Assembly: GCF_023898315.1 (NCBI RefSeq)
Contig: NC_064621.1
Span: 120,538,561 to 120,602,560 of the forward strand
Direction of reading: 5' to 3'
Length of the DNA stretch: 64,000 nucleotides
From: Schistocerca nitens
Lineage: Eukaryota; Arthropoda; Insecta; Orthoptera; Acrididae
The translations under genes were made by a program, and so were the position numbers. The stretch's first letter is position 1; each line of letters opens with the position of its first letter. Positions 13,959 through 26,124 of this stretch are shown here, one piece after another. The notes under the pieces are model-generated. The model did no database searches. It was not told the origin of the DNA and worked only from the letters and a program-made list of their open reading frames with translations.

Positions 13959-14152
13959 TCAAAAATGGCTCTGAGCACTATGGGACTCAACTGCTGAGGT
14001 CATTAGTCCCCTAGAACTTAGAACTAGTTAAACCTAACTAACCTAAGGACATCACACACATCCATTCCCGAGGCAGGATTCGAACCTGCGACCGTAGCGG
14101 TCTCGCGGTTCCAGACTGCAGCGCCAGAACCGCGCGGCCACTTCGGCCGGCC
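13959..14152 (-). mobile_element. Full-length tRNA-derived SINE with 12 bp target duplication
   Basis: Read on the minus strand, a tRNA-like head carries an A-box-like TGGCCGCGCGG (14130-14140) and a canonical B box GGTTCGAATCC (14076-14086). A body follows, ending in GCTCAGAGCCATTTTTGA. The direct repeats TACTCACGTCGT at 13947-13958 and 14153-14164 are perfect. I recall this SINE as very common in Schistocerca genomes. It interrupts the flank of the exon-1 paralog. The perfect target duplication suggests a recent insertion. Confidence 0.92.
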
Positions 14153-14164
14153 TACTCACGTCGT

Positions 14165-14440
14165 CAGGTTCAGCTGTAGTATCCGGGCCCGGCAAACCCT
14201 TCTTCATCGTGACAACTGTCCTGACACTTTAGCTGTTTAAGAACGTACACCTACCAACGACATCGACTCCAGAAGAGGCGAGAAGGTCAAGGAACTCTGT
14301 TGTTGTTATTAAACCATTAGCAGAATGTTTAATTGGCTAAATATGCAGTGTCCTCTAATACACAAATTATGGCTCGTTAATATAGTTACACTTGCTAAAT
14401 ATGGAACTCTGATTAAGAACCATCAGGTTTACATATTTGC
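14165..14440 (+). other. Diverged 3' flank of the exon-1 paralog
   Basis: This corresponds loosely to left-arm 4170-4390: CTGACACTTTA, then GTGGCTCGTTAA-like and TTGCTAAATA(C/T)GGA motifs appear in the same order. It shows that more than the exon was duplicated. No open frame of interest. Confidence 0.55.
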
Positions 14441-14482
14441 CACGCTGAGAGGTTATCTATGACAATGATATCGTAGGAAGGA

Positions 14483-14795
14483 AGAAGGAAGATTGCGTTT
14501 AACGTTCCGTCGGGGTGAGAGGTTATCTGTGACAATGATATCGTAGGAAGGAGGAAGTAAGATAGCGTTTAACGTTCCGTCGGCATCGAGGTGCCACTCT
14601 AAGACAGAGCACAATGCTGGTCTTTTTCAAGGATGGGGAAGGAAATAGGCCGTTCACATTCAAAGGAGACATCTCAGTATTTTCGTGGACGGATAAATCA
14701 CGGAAAACCTAAATCTGGATTGTCGGACGCGGGTTGGAACTGTCGCCCTCTCGAATGCGAGTCCAGCTTACTAAGCACTGCACCACCTCGCTCGG
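14483..14795 (-). mobile_element. Second tRNA-derived SINE, with duplicated tail
   Basis: On the minus strand it starts with a tRNA-like head (GAGGTGGTGCAGTGCTTAG) and a degenerate B box near 14735, then a body that I recall from orthopteran genomes. Its far end shows a tandem duplication of about 68 bp: the segment at 14448-14515, with GAGAGGTTATCTATGACA, is repeated with small changes at 14516-14584. The duplication covers both flank and SINE end. Confidence 0.75.
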
Positions 14796-15249
14796 TAATG
14801 GTATATTATTTCTACGTAGGTATGATAATTAGAGTCCAAGTAACATATTACTATCAGTCATCTATACAGCGTGGTACTAAATTTGATCTACAAATTTCTG
14901 TTCCGGTTAGAGTTCCTGAATAGCTAATGATGTAAACAAAAATCCACACTCTGGAAATGAGAGTTTCCATGCTATATAAACCAATACATAAAAATCAAAT
15001 GTGACTGTCTTTTCCATCTTCAAAGCGAAAGAACGATGTTATTTTGACCCCTGTAGGTATTATTAAAAAGAAACTAACTAGCGTGCTATCACTGCTGTGT
15101 GCTGAGACATACACTGAACATGGTATTCATGTATCTCATTAAAATACTTGACGTCTCTTTTCCATTGGTATTGTGTTCCATACCCATAATTTTGTTTAGT
15201 GCATGGCACAGTTACTGCGTGAGTTACTTCTGATCTATACGTACTTACA

Positions 15250-15790
15250 TACTCCACAGGCCACAGTACAGTGCGTGGCGGAGTGTACGCTGTACCTCTA
15301 CTAGTCCTTACCTCTCCTCTTCCACTCGCAGACAGAGCAAGTGCAAAACGACTGTCTATATGTATCCGCACGAATTCTAATTTCTCTCGCCTTATGTTTG
15401 TGATCCTTAGGGAAATTACGTTTACAGCAGAAGAATCGCCATGCGGTCAGATTCAAATGCGGTTCTCTTGATTTACTCAATAGTGTTCCTCGAAAAGAAC
15501 GTGGCCTGTCCTCTACAGAGTCCTATGGGAGCTCCCAAAGCTTCTCCATAATACTTTGGTGTTGATCGAACCTACCGGTAACAAATATAGGCGATTGTCT
15601 CTGAATGCTTCGATATCTTCCTTTAATCTGACGTGATGCGGATTCCAAACACTCGAACAGTTCATAAGAATGGGTCACAGACAACCACATTTTTCCGAAT
15701 TTTATCCTAATAAACCGAAGTAGACCATTCGTCTTCTCCACTACGATCGTTACACGTTAGTTCCATGTCATATCGCTTTGGAACGTGTAG
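15250..15790 (-). mobile_element. Decayed CR1-group LINE 3' end
   Basis: The minus strand carries remnants of the C-terminal reverse transcriptase region, with a spaced pattern resembling LEY-SSVWDPH and an RRSARF-like stretch. It ends with the CCACAGGCCACAGTACAGTG tail region that such LINEs share with the tails at 26150 and 45320. No frame longer than 72 codons survives. It is clearly older than the LINEs elsewhere in the window. Confidence 0.6.
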
Positions 15791-15799
15791 TGTAACGAC

Positions 15800-16400
15800 G
15801 TAAGTTTCGTTTAAATGATTTTCATTTGACATATGACCATGTGCAGACTTCATCACCTACGTCAGTTACAACACACTTCAAAATTATTTAAACTCTTTTT
15901 AAAATTTGTCTCTGAATGGTTCTTGAACGAAACTGTAATTAAAACATCATCATGTGAGTCGTATGAGCAGAATTACGTCACTCAGTCCAATTGGTTTGCG
16001 TAAACTTTTTTCATTTTAGATGTCGATTGTTTCTTCTCAGAAATTATATTATTGCAAGTGATCTGCTTTAATAAATATTAGAACCACATTGAATAAACTT
16101 TCGAGATTCAAACTCGCGATGAACGTTGTCAAAAATTAATAATCTTGTCACATAAATTACGTAACATAATTCTTCATAAATAAATTCTCGGAACACGTAT
16201 TTAAACTTTAGTAGCATCCACTAGTTTATTATCTTCCTACATATAGACGTGAACCTGAGCCTTGACAAGACAGAACTGAACATTTACAACATAATTAACT
16301 TTCTATGACGTCATTGTTATAGAAACATTACAAATTCTCATTTTTTTAAATTTTTAGAAGCACGACGCAACAACTCGGTTTCAGGATCTTCTGTCAACAA
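15800..16400. other. No feature seen
   Basis: AT-rich, without coding signal or recognisable repeat. Confidence 0.5.
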
Positions 16401-18690
16401 TTGTGTATCTAAGAACCTCAAGAAATATTGTAAAAAGAAATGGCTTAAGCACGAATTAAAAGCAAAACATCGATAAGGAAACGATCCTCTGTAGACTGAA
16501 GAATCAAGAAGAGTGTGTTGTAGATATGGCTACTGATATTGTAGATAAATTTTTTGACTTTGAACAGTAAGTAATCAGACAGGCATGATAAGAAAATTAA
16601 TAAACGGGCAGAGTTACGTAATACCCTGGACACATTTATTAACCCTGGTACTAATTTTTATGATAGCATTGTGGACTTGTCAAATAAGAATGTACTTAGC
16701 AAAGGCTTTAAGTTTAATGTTTCGACCAGGTGTAAAAAGAAAAATGTATAATAAATGATAGTTCACTCTAATCTGACAGTTGATTGAATCACAGGTTCAA
16801 GAACTGATGTAAAATATGATAGTGTGTAAAGTAGCTAACGTCATGAAAGAGATGGTAACAGCTGGCAAAAGGCAAAGGTTTGACAAAACTGACCTACGTA
16901 TTATCGGTACAGTAAGTAACGAATTAAATATGGTACAGTCTTAAATTTCAATGTAGACTAAGGCAGTTCCCTTGTTATCCTTACTAAAGCCCATATATAA
17001 GTAAAATAATTTTTTTAGAAAATAATCAAATATTTTAGATTCCTAAAGCTCCCACTGGTAAATACAGTGACTGACATTCAAATGAAAATGTTTGTAGGTA
17101 TCAACTCAAGTGCTCATAAACTTAGAATTAACCCAGAAATACATAATATTGCGGTTCCCATTAAACCAATTTTCAATTACATCGATTGCACAGGTTACCA
17201 TGTAAGTCGAGAATTGAATAAGATAACTACTAAAAACTACAGATTCACAAATAGTCACATGTTAAAAAATGCAGCAGAACTCTAGGAGTTCACCTTAGAG
17301 GTTACAATCCCAACAGTTGGTAAATTCTTAACATTAGAGCTAAGCAATCCAGATGCAAATGTACCAGTTGAAGAAACAATTAACATCATCAAAAATAATC
17401 GACTAACATACAAAATGGTGAATAACCACCTAATTGTAGAGTTGTATAAACTACTCAGGATTGTTTTGACTCAAAATTAATTTGTATTCAGTTTGACCTT
17501 CTGCAGATAGCCAGATGGTTTAGTAATTAGTAATTGCCCAGCAGGGACACTAGCAAACATTTTCATGGATGATTTTCGAAATAATTTATTTCACTGATCA
17601 AGAAATGATGAAAAATGGGACTATCTATTACAAAAGCTGCATTGATAACATGCTCATACTTCTTAGCTCGAGTACAACATACATTGAAAACGTAAGCAGT
17701 AACTTAAATGAGCTACTTGCTAATAGTAACTGTGTTATCTAGGAAGAAGAGTATCTTCATTTGAAGACATCCAAACGTAATAGAAAGCATACCTACAACA
17801 AATTTAGAATACTCACAATCACAAATGCAATCATACATGTGTCTTCATGTCATCCCATATGGTTTGACGTGTGCACATTTCATGCCATGATGACAGGACC
17901 GTTTGATTACCCTCATGTAGAGAGAGTATAGACAATGAACACAATGTTTTACGACACATAGCTGTGGACAATGGGTCTGACTTTATGTTAGTAGACAAGG
18001 TGTACAAGAAAGAGATTTTTTTAAAAGAGAAGAGCAGACAACAAGTGATAAGGCTACAGAAAATAAAAAATAAAGGAAACCCTAGGTTTGTAATCACGAA
18101 ATATTTAGTAAAAAATCCCATATAAAATGGCACAGGTTTTCTGAAGTAGTATTGGTAAGGTGGTTTTCCAAATAAATAATGAGGTAAGGAAAATGGTGAC
18201 TCACAAAATAGAGAAAGAAGATGTATATGATAGATCACAGGTGTATAAATTCACCTGTGGTCTACATGACGATGTATACATAGACAAACAAGAAGGAAGC
18301 TGGCGATAAGATTCAAAGAATCTGTAATCCCAGTCACAAAGCTGCTTTGAGGGACCACCTTAATACACATGAACTTACAATAGGGCACACTGAAGAAAAC
18401 ATGAAAACCTTGTATAAACTAAAAGACATATTGTTTTGGAGGTAGAGATATATGCTAATGAAAAGGCCTACAGGAAAACATGAAAGATCTTAAGAATACA
18501 AAGTCCTTTAGTAACTTTTCTGATGTTTTTGCCAAAATATCCATATAATTCCACATATTGGCTATGGTCAATTTAGGAATTGAAGCAGCTGTTAGTTTCG
18601 GCCAGTCAGAAGCTGTATTTCTCCTTTTATTCGGCACAGCACTCTAATAGAGAGAAATGGCGATGAGTGCAATTGTTTGACCACAGCCAC
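16400..18690 (+). mobile_element. Penelope-like element spanning the spacer/right-arm boundary
   Basis: Plus-strand order matches the PLEs at 29460-32290 and 50360-52600. It has an N-terminal coiled region (16430-16700), a segment resembling TPGKRQRFDKTDLRIIGT near 16870, and KIPKAPTGKY-like sequence near 17045. RT motifs follow from 17085, ANIFMDDF near 17555, the GIY-YIG-type VYKFTCGLHDDVYI at 18241-18282, and the 3' region to about 18690. Relative to the copy at 30700-30780 it lacks about 40 bp near 17070. It is broken many times. The inverted-repeat boundary at 17081 lies inside it, and the reading on both sides is collinear with other PLE copies. Confidence 0.78.
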
Positions 18691-20210
18691 AGCCATAAAT
18701 ATGAGATTCAGAAACTACACAATAAATTCCATGAGCTATATAAAAATATAATCTTCACTATTGAAGTAACAGAATGTTGTGGAGTGAACTGAAATACTAA
18801 GTGGAAATTAGCAGATGAATGTGCTATTAAAAGCCATTTGAAAAACTTTATGTTGAGTATCGGACTTCTGACTGCATGTCATTCCTTATTCACCAGAGTT
18901 AAAAAATGTAGAAAGTATGATGGCATCACTAATTAGGTCACAGATAGCCAGAAGGGATCATTAAGAACAGTGACAATAAAGAGGTACCAACTGAGCTGAA
19001 ATGTGCAAATAACAGTTTAGGTATTCTGCAAATGTACTAATGCAACCATTAACATAAATTTATTTGTGTGTAAGTTTTTGATAATGTAGAACACGTTCAT
19101 TGCTTGTGTTGAGGCAGTATTTTATATATTGCATGTATTCATTAGTGTGGATGTCATTATCCTGGAGTTTTGGCACTGTTGGTCTTATAATTACTATAAT
19201 TGTCATTATCCTGGAGTTTTGGCACTGTTGGTCTTATAATTACCACAAATGTCATGAAAAATTTGGTGTTTATTAAGGATGTGATGATCGATTGATACCA
19301 CAATTCAAAATCGAAAGTTTTTTTATGTTATATGTAATTAGTAATTGTGTCTTTATTTAACGCTGTACTAGCAGCCTTTACAAAAATTTTCATATTGAGA
19401 TATAAATACTAGATGATCATACTAGATGATCACTGAGAAATAGTGTATTGTCACACATGGGAATGGGCCATACTTTGAATGAAGTTGCTATCTTTACCAG
19501 TAAAATGGTGGACACTCACTATAGAGTTACGCTCACCATATCAATCAGTCATGATCTATGGCACTCCCACAGGACTAATACTGCAGACACTCCAGACAGG
19601 TTGAGGTGCTAGCTGCCAAAATGTTGATTGAAATGTTAATACTAAGGGTGACTGCCAGTGGTTAGTGCACTGCAGACGTCCTACATTGCCATGGCTGGAG
19701 AAGATATCATGTAGGACTGAAATCTAAGCCATTCTTCTGTCTGAGATCTCCACATTCATGTTTTCCTTCGCAGGCACGACATATTTGGTTCTGTACTCCA
19801 TGATTCCATTTGAGAACAATGATTAACTAGAGTTGAAGACACAGTTCATTCTAGAAAGAGCTTCTTAAGAGCATTCTAAGCCCCATCGCTGCATCATTTT
19901 CTACACAAACAATACTGTAAACAATGTCATTAACTTCCACTCATTCGACAGCAGACTGATATTAAAAGTTTATTATATTATGTTGTTTGGTGCTTAAGAA
20001 CAAATTCAGGAGGAGAGCTACAGAAAGTTCTGCTTTCCAAGAAAATAGTTTCATTTGTTGATATTTGTGTTCTTTACCATCATCCTACATTGTTATTTAT
20101 ACTGTATTCATAATGTCTGTTACATTCAAATGATCGTAATTTACAGTGTATTCAAGTACTTTGTTTATGTCTGCCTATAAATTTATACTAATATTTTCTC
20201 AATATCGATT
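18690..20210. other. Right-arm unit sequence, no gene
   Basis: Reverse complement of left-arm 9030-10550; includes the 49 bp tandem duplication. No feature beyond those listed for the left arm. Confidence 0.6.
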
Positions 20211-20243
20211 ATAGACACACACCTACATACACACCCACCCACC

Positions 20244-20252
20244 CACACACAC

Positions 20253-20345
<93 letters not shown>
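20244..20345. repeat. Compound (TA)n(TG)n microsatellite, right arm
   Basis: Partner of 8885-8987 with a TA run of about 48 bp instead of about 60. It is one of the few length differences between the arms. Confidence 0.97.
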
Positions 20346-22540
20346 TTTCAGGAGCATAGCATTCTGTTAAGTATTCACTTAAAATGGATGATGAGTGCCA
20401 TTGAGAGATCTGGTTTCTCCACAAGAGAGATGTTGGAAGTAACATTGTTGATATGGTAATGATGCCATACAATTTATACTCTCTTTAGGAAATGTTATTA
20501 AGTGAGAGAACAGTTATTTAAAATAATGATGTTCTCTTGATATGGACCCATTAACATATATATTGCTATTACAGTACCAGTCCATTATATGTTAGTGTAG
20601 TTACTCAATAATTACTGTGTTTGTTTTAGGTGCATCCAGTAGGTTAAGTTATCACTTCTGGAATGCTCACCACCCTGCAAAAGAGCATTCGAGATTTGCT
20701 GTAAATGCAAGGGGAGTTTGATGAAAGCCATTCGTTAAAATGTCAATGTTCAATTTATTCATTCTTACATGAATTCTGGCTCACAAGCCCGTTTAGAAGC
20801 TTTTCCTGTCAGAACAATCGATTCCTTAATTCATTCCAGTGCTGGCATGTCAACAATCTATATCTTGCAGATACTGTGTATGGACCAGTCACAGAACTGC
20901 ATGTGCAGTGTCATGTGTTTGTGGGCTTTATTTTATAGTGAACAAAGTGTTGCCTTAGTGTTTCGATCTTCTCATATCACAATTCCGCATGTTCTGTTCT
21001 GAACGACTAGTGTTGCAACTTGCTCATGAACTCTAGTTACCTGAATTGACATTACATTCTGATGGCTTCAGTGCGAGCAGTAACTGGGTAGGCCGCCGTT
21101 GAGGACCGATCGGCATTATGGTGAAGTTCCAGGAAGCTTTTCGCAGTTTGGTATACTACTCTGTATGCAATGTTCCAGGTCCTTAAGTAGACCTTATTTT
21201 GTTTTCAGACTTAACTTGCTTTGGTCAAAGAGATATATTTTGAGCCATGTCTGTGGTACAGTATTTGATTCTCATGCGTTTACCAGTACAGTCGGAGGTG
21301 ATGACTACATCACATTACAGCTAATTCAAGGGCGTTCTTCACTGCCGATGTGTTTAAAATTTCTCTTTGTACAGTTTCTCACATATTGTGGCTTTGTCTA
21401 CCACATGATCTACTAGACGGGTTGTGTAATCCTCCATTTGTTATTGCTTTAGCATTGAGTATTGGTGATAGGTAATTTAGTTAATATGTGTATCATTTAT
21501 GTTCCTTCCCCAGTCACTTTTGATATAAATGCTAAATTTCTACTGTACACATGATTTATTATTCACTCTGGAGTCTGTATTTAATTCGTACACGAATTTT
21601 ACTGTTAACTCTGCCTTCAACAGAACTATTAGTTTATGTGAAGTAAAAGTGCAATCAGCAGAAGGGGTCCCAAACAGCAGTCAGCAAAAGATCGTTGAAA
21701 TCTTTGCATACATCTCAGAAAGTAAGTAGTGTTGCCGAGACTCTGAGACAACTTGTTTTCGAGATTATATCTGACATAATGATTATATTTCATTTCTTGG
21801 GCACACATCTCTTGACTATCAGATTGAGGCTCACATCCTCACTGGCCTTGGTCTACATACATGTCGTATGTAGTATACATTCGCTGAACAAAGCTACAAA
21901 ACTTTGAGAAGCAACTGTGTCCCTTAATTCGTTCCAGTATTCATTCATGCCCACACTTGTTTCAGTTGCAAAATTTAATTATTTTGTACTACATATGTTT
22001 ATAAAAATTTGCTCAAATAGCGTTATCAGTTACTCCTTGAGTCATGATTGTCTAGGCAAAGAGCACATTTTAAGGTCATGTTATTGAAGTCACATACCTT
22101 TATGTATTGAGCTGAGTTAGGACAAAGATTAAGAGGCATATACCCGTCAAACACTAAAATCAAAATTCTCATTCTGCCTCTATATTGGACATGCAACAGC
22201 TTGTTGCAGTCATGTCTATAGTTACTACAAAGATGTCGTTTCTTGTGTCTTCACAACCACTGACCCAATAAGACACAGGTGTAAGTACCCTAGCGCTCTA
22301 TACTGTAGATCATCATTCCTTAAGAACAAATACAATCTGCCTTCACCTCACAGTGCAAAGTACACAGATAATGATATAAAGCTTGTAGTATAATATCGGA
22401 CCGAACATATCGTTTACACCCGAAAACTGGAACACTTATAAGATTTTGGAACTTTTGCAACTTTTTCCCATGTTTGGTTATTACCTGTGTGTGCACTTGA
22501 TCTTACATTTATAGGACAATGAGTAATAGACACATATGTT
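20346..22540. other. Right-arm unit sequence 3' of the gene
   Basis: Reverse complement of left-arm 6690-8880. Open frames such as 21099-21416 are identical to their left-arm partners only because the arms are near-identical. They are not preserved in the third unit. Confidence 0.5.
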
Positions 22541-22652
22541 TGCCACAAAGTACAGTGGTGCTTTATTTTCTCCAGATGAGTGCACGGTACAGTACAGTGG
22601 GAGCAGCTCCAGACTGCGCCTCTGCAGTGTGGCGCTCCCTAAGCAACAGCGA

Positions 22653-25388
22653 CTACTTGCTGTGTGCAGCTCTGCGGGCGGCGCCTGACCTGGCATGGAG
22701 TCTGCTTCCAGCTCTGGACGCAATGTGTCGGCTGCCTGCACGTGCATGTTTCATGTGACCGGCCCTGGCGTGAGCACCTGCTCAACAATAAACGAAGAAG
22801 ATGATGTTCTTGTGGCACCTGCGTACCCTCCTGTCTCATCAGAAAATGTTAGTCGGCTGAACAGCAACTTCTGTCTTCAGTTGACACAGATAAAAACCTT
22901 AAATTTGATAAGTATGTAACACATAGAAGAATTGGATCACACACAACTTGTTTTTCTAACTGATTTCCTTTGGAGTAATTGCTGCTTCAAATATCAAGAG
23001 CACTGCTCTAAGCTATAACTTTCCGTTGTAGCATATCCAGCTGTACACAGTGTAGCTTTAAGTGGATATTTTACACTATAGTGATCTGATATATACAGGG
23101 TGATTTTCATTAATGTTTAAAAACTCTCAGTGGTGTATATGACTATGAGACAAGAAATTTAATACAAGATTCATGGAGCCCCAAACGTCAGCAAATATCC
23201 ACAATGTGGTTGACGAATGATGAACATGTTACATGACCAGTTCATGTATCTCCCCACACGTTCAGTGGTAGTGGTCAGTACTAAACACTGCTGTGCTAGC
23301 GTAGTACTTTTTCCTAATGGTAAACAGATTCATTAAGTCTTGTAGTGCCACTACCATGAGCACTACCGTATCACATTGGATAATGCAAGAATAAACGCGG
23401 AATAACCATGTGGAGCAATGTGTAGAAGTGCCACTACAGTGTGGGTGGGATAGACTGATCTAGCCGCTGCACTTGCACTAAGGTATGTATCCCTTGGTAC
23501 CATCACATGTTCAACATTTGTCATCCACTTGGTTGGTGGATTTCCTGAAATTTGCTACCATATGTGTCTCATGTCAAATTACTTATCTCAGAGTCATCTA
23601 CGTCACTTTTGGTTTCATAAACAGTAATATGAATCGCCCTGTATCTTTATAATTTGGATGAATCACAAGCAGGTATAAGCTATGTACCTGTGATAACTTC
23701 AACTCCATCACTGCTAAACATACCTCCTTGTAGAGGTCGGAAGTATGCACACATCTTAAGCTGTAAGACTTGTGGCATTTTTATGATAAAATCTAATTTC
23801 TGTGACTTGCTCTTGAGATGACTCCTGAGACATGTTAAAGCGCTTAAAAAAATCAGGCAAGAAGACAGCTTGCAATCTCCCTGATGGGCACTATGAATAT
23901 TCGAAACATATGATTAACGTTTAACCATATTTCAGTGAATTTTCAACTATTTTTCTAAATTTGTGTGTTGGCACATACGTATTGTCCTACTAGAAAGAGT
24001 ATTTACAGTAATTTTCTTTCTGATCTAAAAGAAGGATTAAATGACCACTAACTAAATGGTTAGCTCAGAAAGTATAGTATGTGTTGCTCAAAAGACATCA
24101 TGTTCTTCCAAATTAGAAAACTCTTAGATTGATTACTGAGTACTTGCAATTCTACATCCTAATTCTAAAACTACTTTCTGCTTTATGAGGCTTGTTTCAT
24201 TAAGGTGTTGCATTCAGGTACACTGTGATAATTTTTTAATGTTGTATGTATTAAAAATACTTACATATCACAACAAAAATTACAATCCGGCTTAAAGATT
24301 GTAGTTAATCAGCAGGATCAGAAACACATTCCTTATACTCTTCCTTAAAAGAATGACATTACAAAATGTTGAAGAAGCAGTTTTTGTCTTATACGTTTGT
24401 CTATAACAGCGACAGTACATTAGTGGTTCTCTAGTAATCATTACCCTTGTAATCAAGTAACTGGTCTGCTGATTGTATCTTGTGCAAACTATTCTTGTAG
24501 GTTCATAACGTAACACAAATACCAACAGAAAAAAACACATAAAGTGCAGCGAGTAATGGTAGCGTCTTTGTTAGTTCTTTCATAATGTTGCACTTACTGG
24601 ATGCCAACATACTATCACTGGTTCTCATGAGAGAAGTAAGAGACTTTAGGAGTTGGTTTTACATCTTACTGTTAATATCGTATCCTGTTCAGCAAGTGTC
24701 ATTTGTGTATAATTTTATAACAAAAACTTTGTAAAACCCCTCATACAAGATTTATTGAAATGTGTTATTTGAACATTATTTTCTTAAGCCATTTGAGTAT
24801 TAGCTATCTTCAACATACAATAAGTAATTCTCCTTTTGGGGTCGATGTAAACCAATTGGGCCTTAAGCAGGATCCGTATTTAGCAAATATAACTGTTTTA
24901 ACGAGCCACACAACCACAGTGAAAGAACACTGAGGTTGAATGTAGCAGTATATTTAATGTATTCAGTAATGGTATAAAAATAAAAACAAAGGTCCTTGAA
25001 CCACCTGTCTCGTCTAGAGACGAATACCTTCAGCTTTTAAAGTGTCAGAATAATGTACATTATCAACTAGGGACTTAAACCTACAAGAAAGTACACATAG
25101 ACTCGCAGTCGACACCATAACCTGATGCAGCGAATGCTACGCCGTGCATTCTGCCCGCCTCAGCTGCTGTTTACCTTTGGCTGCCCGCCTGCTCTCTCCA
25201 CTCAGACCCTCCTCATCACCGCTGTCGTCGGCGTCGGCGTCTGCTGAGCCGTCGGCGTCGTCGTCATCAGCGTCTCTGTTCTCGGCTGCTTCATCCACCG
25301 CTTCATCTTCATCGTCTGCAACAGCGAACGGCGTGCAGTACGCCACGAGTAACACTCCAGCGATCAGCAGGACAAGGGACGCCTTCAT
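22653..25388 (-). CDS. Putative secreted prepropeptide, right-arm copy (exons 25388-25175 and 22777-22653)
   Basis: Minus-strand twin of the left-arm gene with the same start (ATG 25388-25386), signal peptide, acidic segment, SRR site, donor after AAAG and 41-residue basic second exon. The predicted 112-residue protein is identical to the left-arm copy. The one coding difference I see is synonymous (GGC to GGT for Gly78 in exon 2). The TATA box (25457-25462) and AATAAA (22562-22567) are also kept. The two arm genes are in convergent orientation about 16 kb apart. Function is unknown; see the left-arm entry. Confidence 0.55.
23096..23641. mobile_element. MITE-like element, right-arm copy
   Basis: Reverse-complement partner of 5588-6133, with the same inverted ends and TA flanks, inside the intron of the right-arm gene. 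Confidence 0.65.
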
Positions 25389-26124
25389 GGCTGCAGTGTC
25401 TTCTACTACGTTGGATGCCTCAATACAAGTGCCATTAGTGAGCACACCGACCTCTTCTTATACGGCGTGTCGGACTCTTATCTCCCAAATTGTGGCACGC
25501 AAGGACAGCTACTTAGTGTGTACTTCAAAAGCGCGATTGGCCACATCGTCGTCATAACTTACTGCCACAAGTATCTTGGGGGACTTGGTATGAAACCTTG
25601 ATGCTGAAGGTTATACGAGACGGAGGAAAACTGTAAGCAATTGTAAGCAACTTGAACGATGGATTTCTCTCCTTCGTATGGGAAGTGCATACAACAGCAC
25701 TGACTTAGAATAACGACTAATTTAAAAATGCGTAGGACTTTCATCTACTGTTAATCTGTTCATTGTTCTCGTTGCCTTACGCAACAATTGTCCTTACTTA
25801 GCTAAAACTGTAGAATGTTTTCCCATCATCCTCCGATATCTTATGTTGAAAATCGGCATCTCTTTGTACCAATAACTAACAGTAATCTTTGAATTTGTTT
25901 ATCATGAAGCATAAGTTTGTCTTATGCAACCTATGCAGTTGTTAAGAGTTTCCCTAAATTCTCTTTACCGTAGATCATTACAGGTAGGTAGACTGTGAAC
26001 CCCAACATCGACGCTTGGTGCCATGCAACTACATTCCACATTGGTGATTTTCTTTCAGTTCTTTCATCGTTTCTCCCATTCAGACAAAAATAGCAACAGT
26101 GAGAACCATTAGGCAGTTATCACT

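Larger units (their letters stand above)
12159..17080. other. Unique 4.9 kb spacer between the inverted arms
   Basis: This stretch has no reverse-complement partner within the palindrome. In order it holds: a segment (12159-12930) resembling the reverse complement of about 44346-45075, including a PLE C-terminal fragment; AT-rich sequence; a truncated paralog of the arm gene with a SINE inside its flank; a second SINE; a decayed LINE 3' end; about 600 bp without features; and the 5' part of the PLE that continues into the right arm. Being long and unlike either arm, it argues against a simple read-level hairpin artefact. Confidence 0.85.

Noticed and set aside
14076-14140. tRNA gene suggested by A and B boxes
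   Set aside because: The boxes belong to the SINE head. There is no full cloverleaf, and a SINE body and target duplications surround it.
14448-14584. Direct pair as terminal repeats of a small element
   Set aside because: The copies are directly adjacent and one lies within the SINE end, so it is a tandem duplication.
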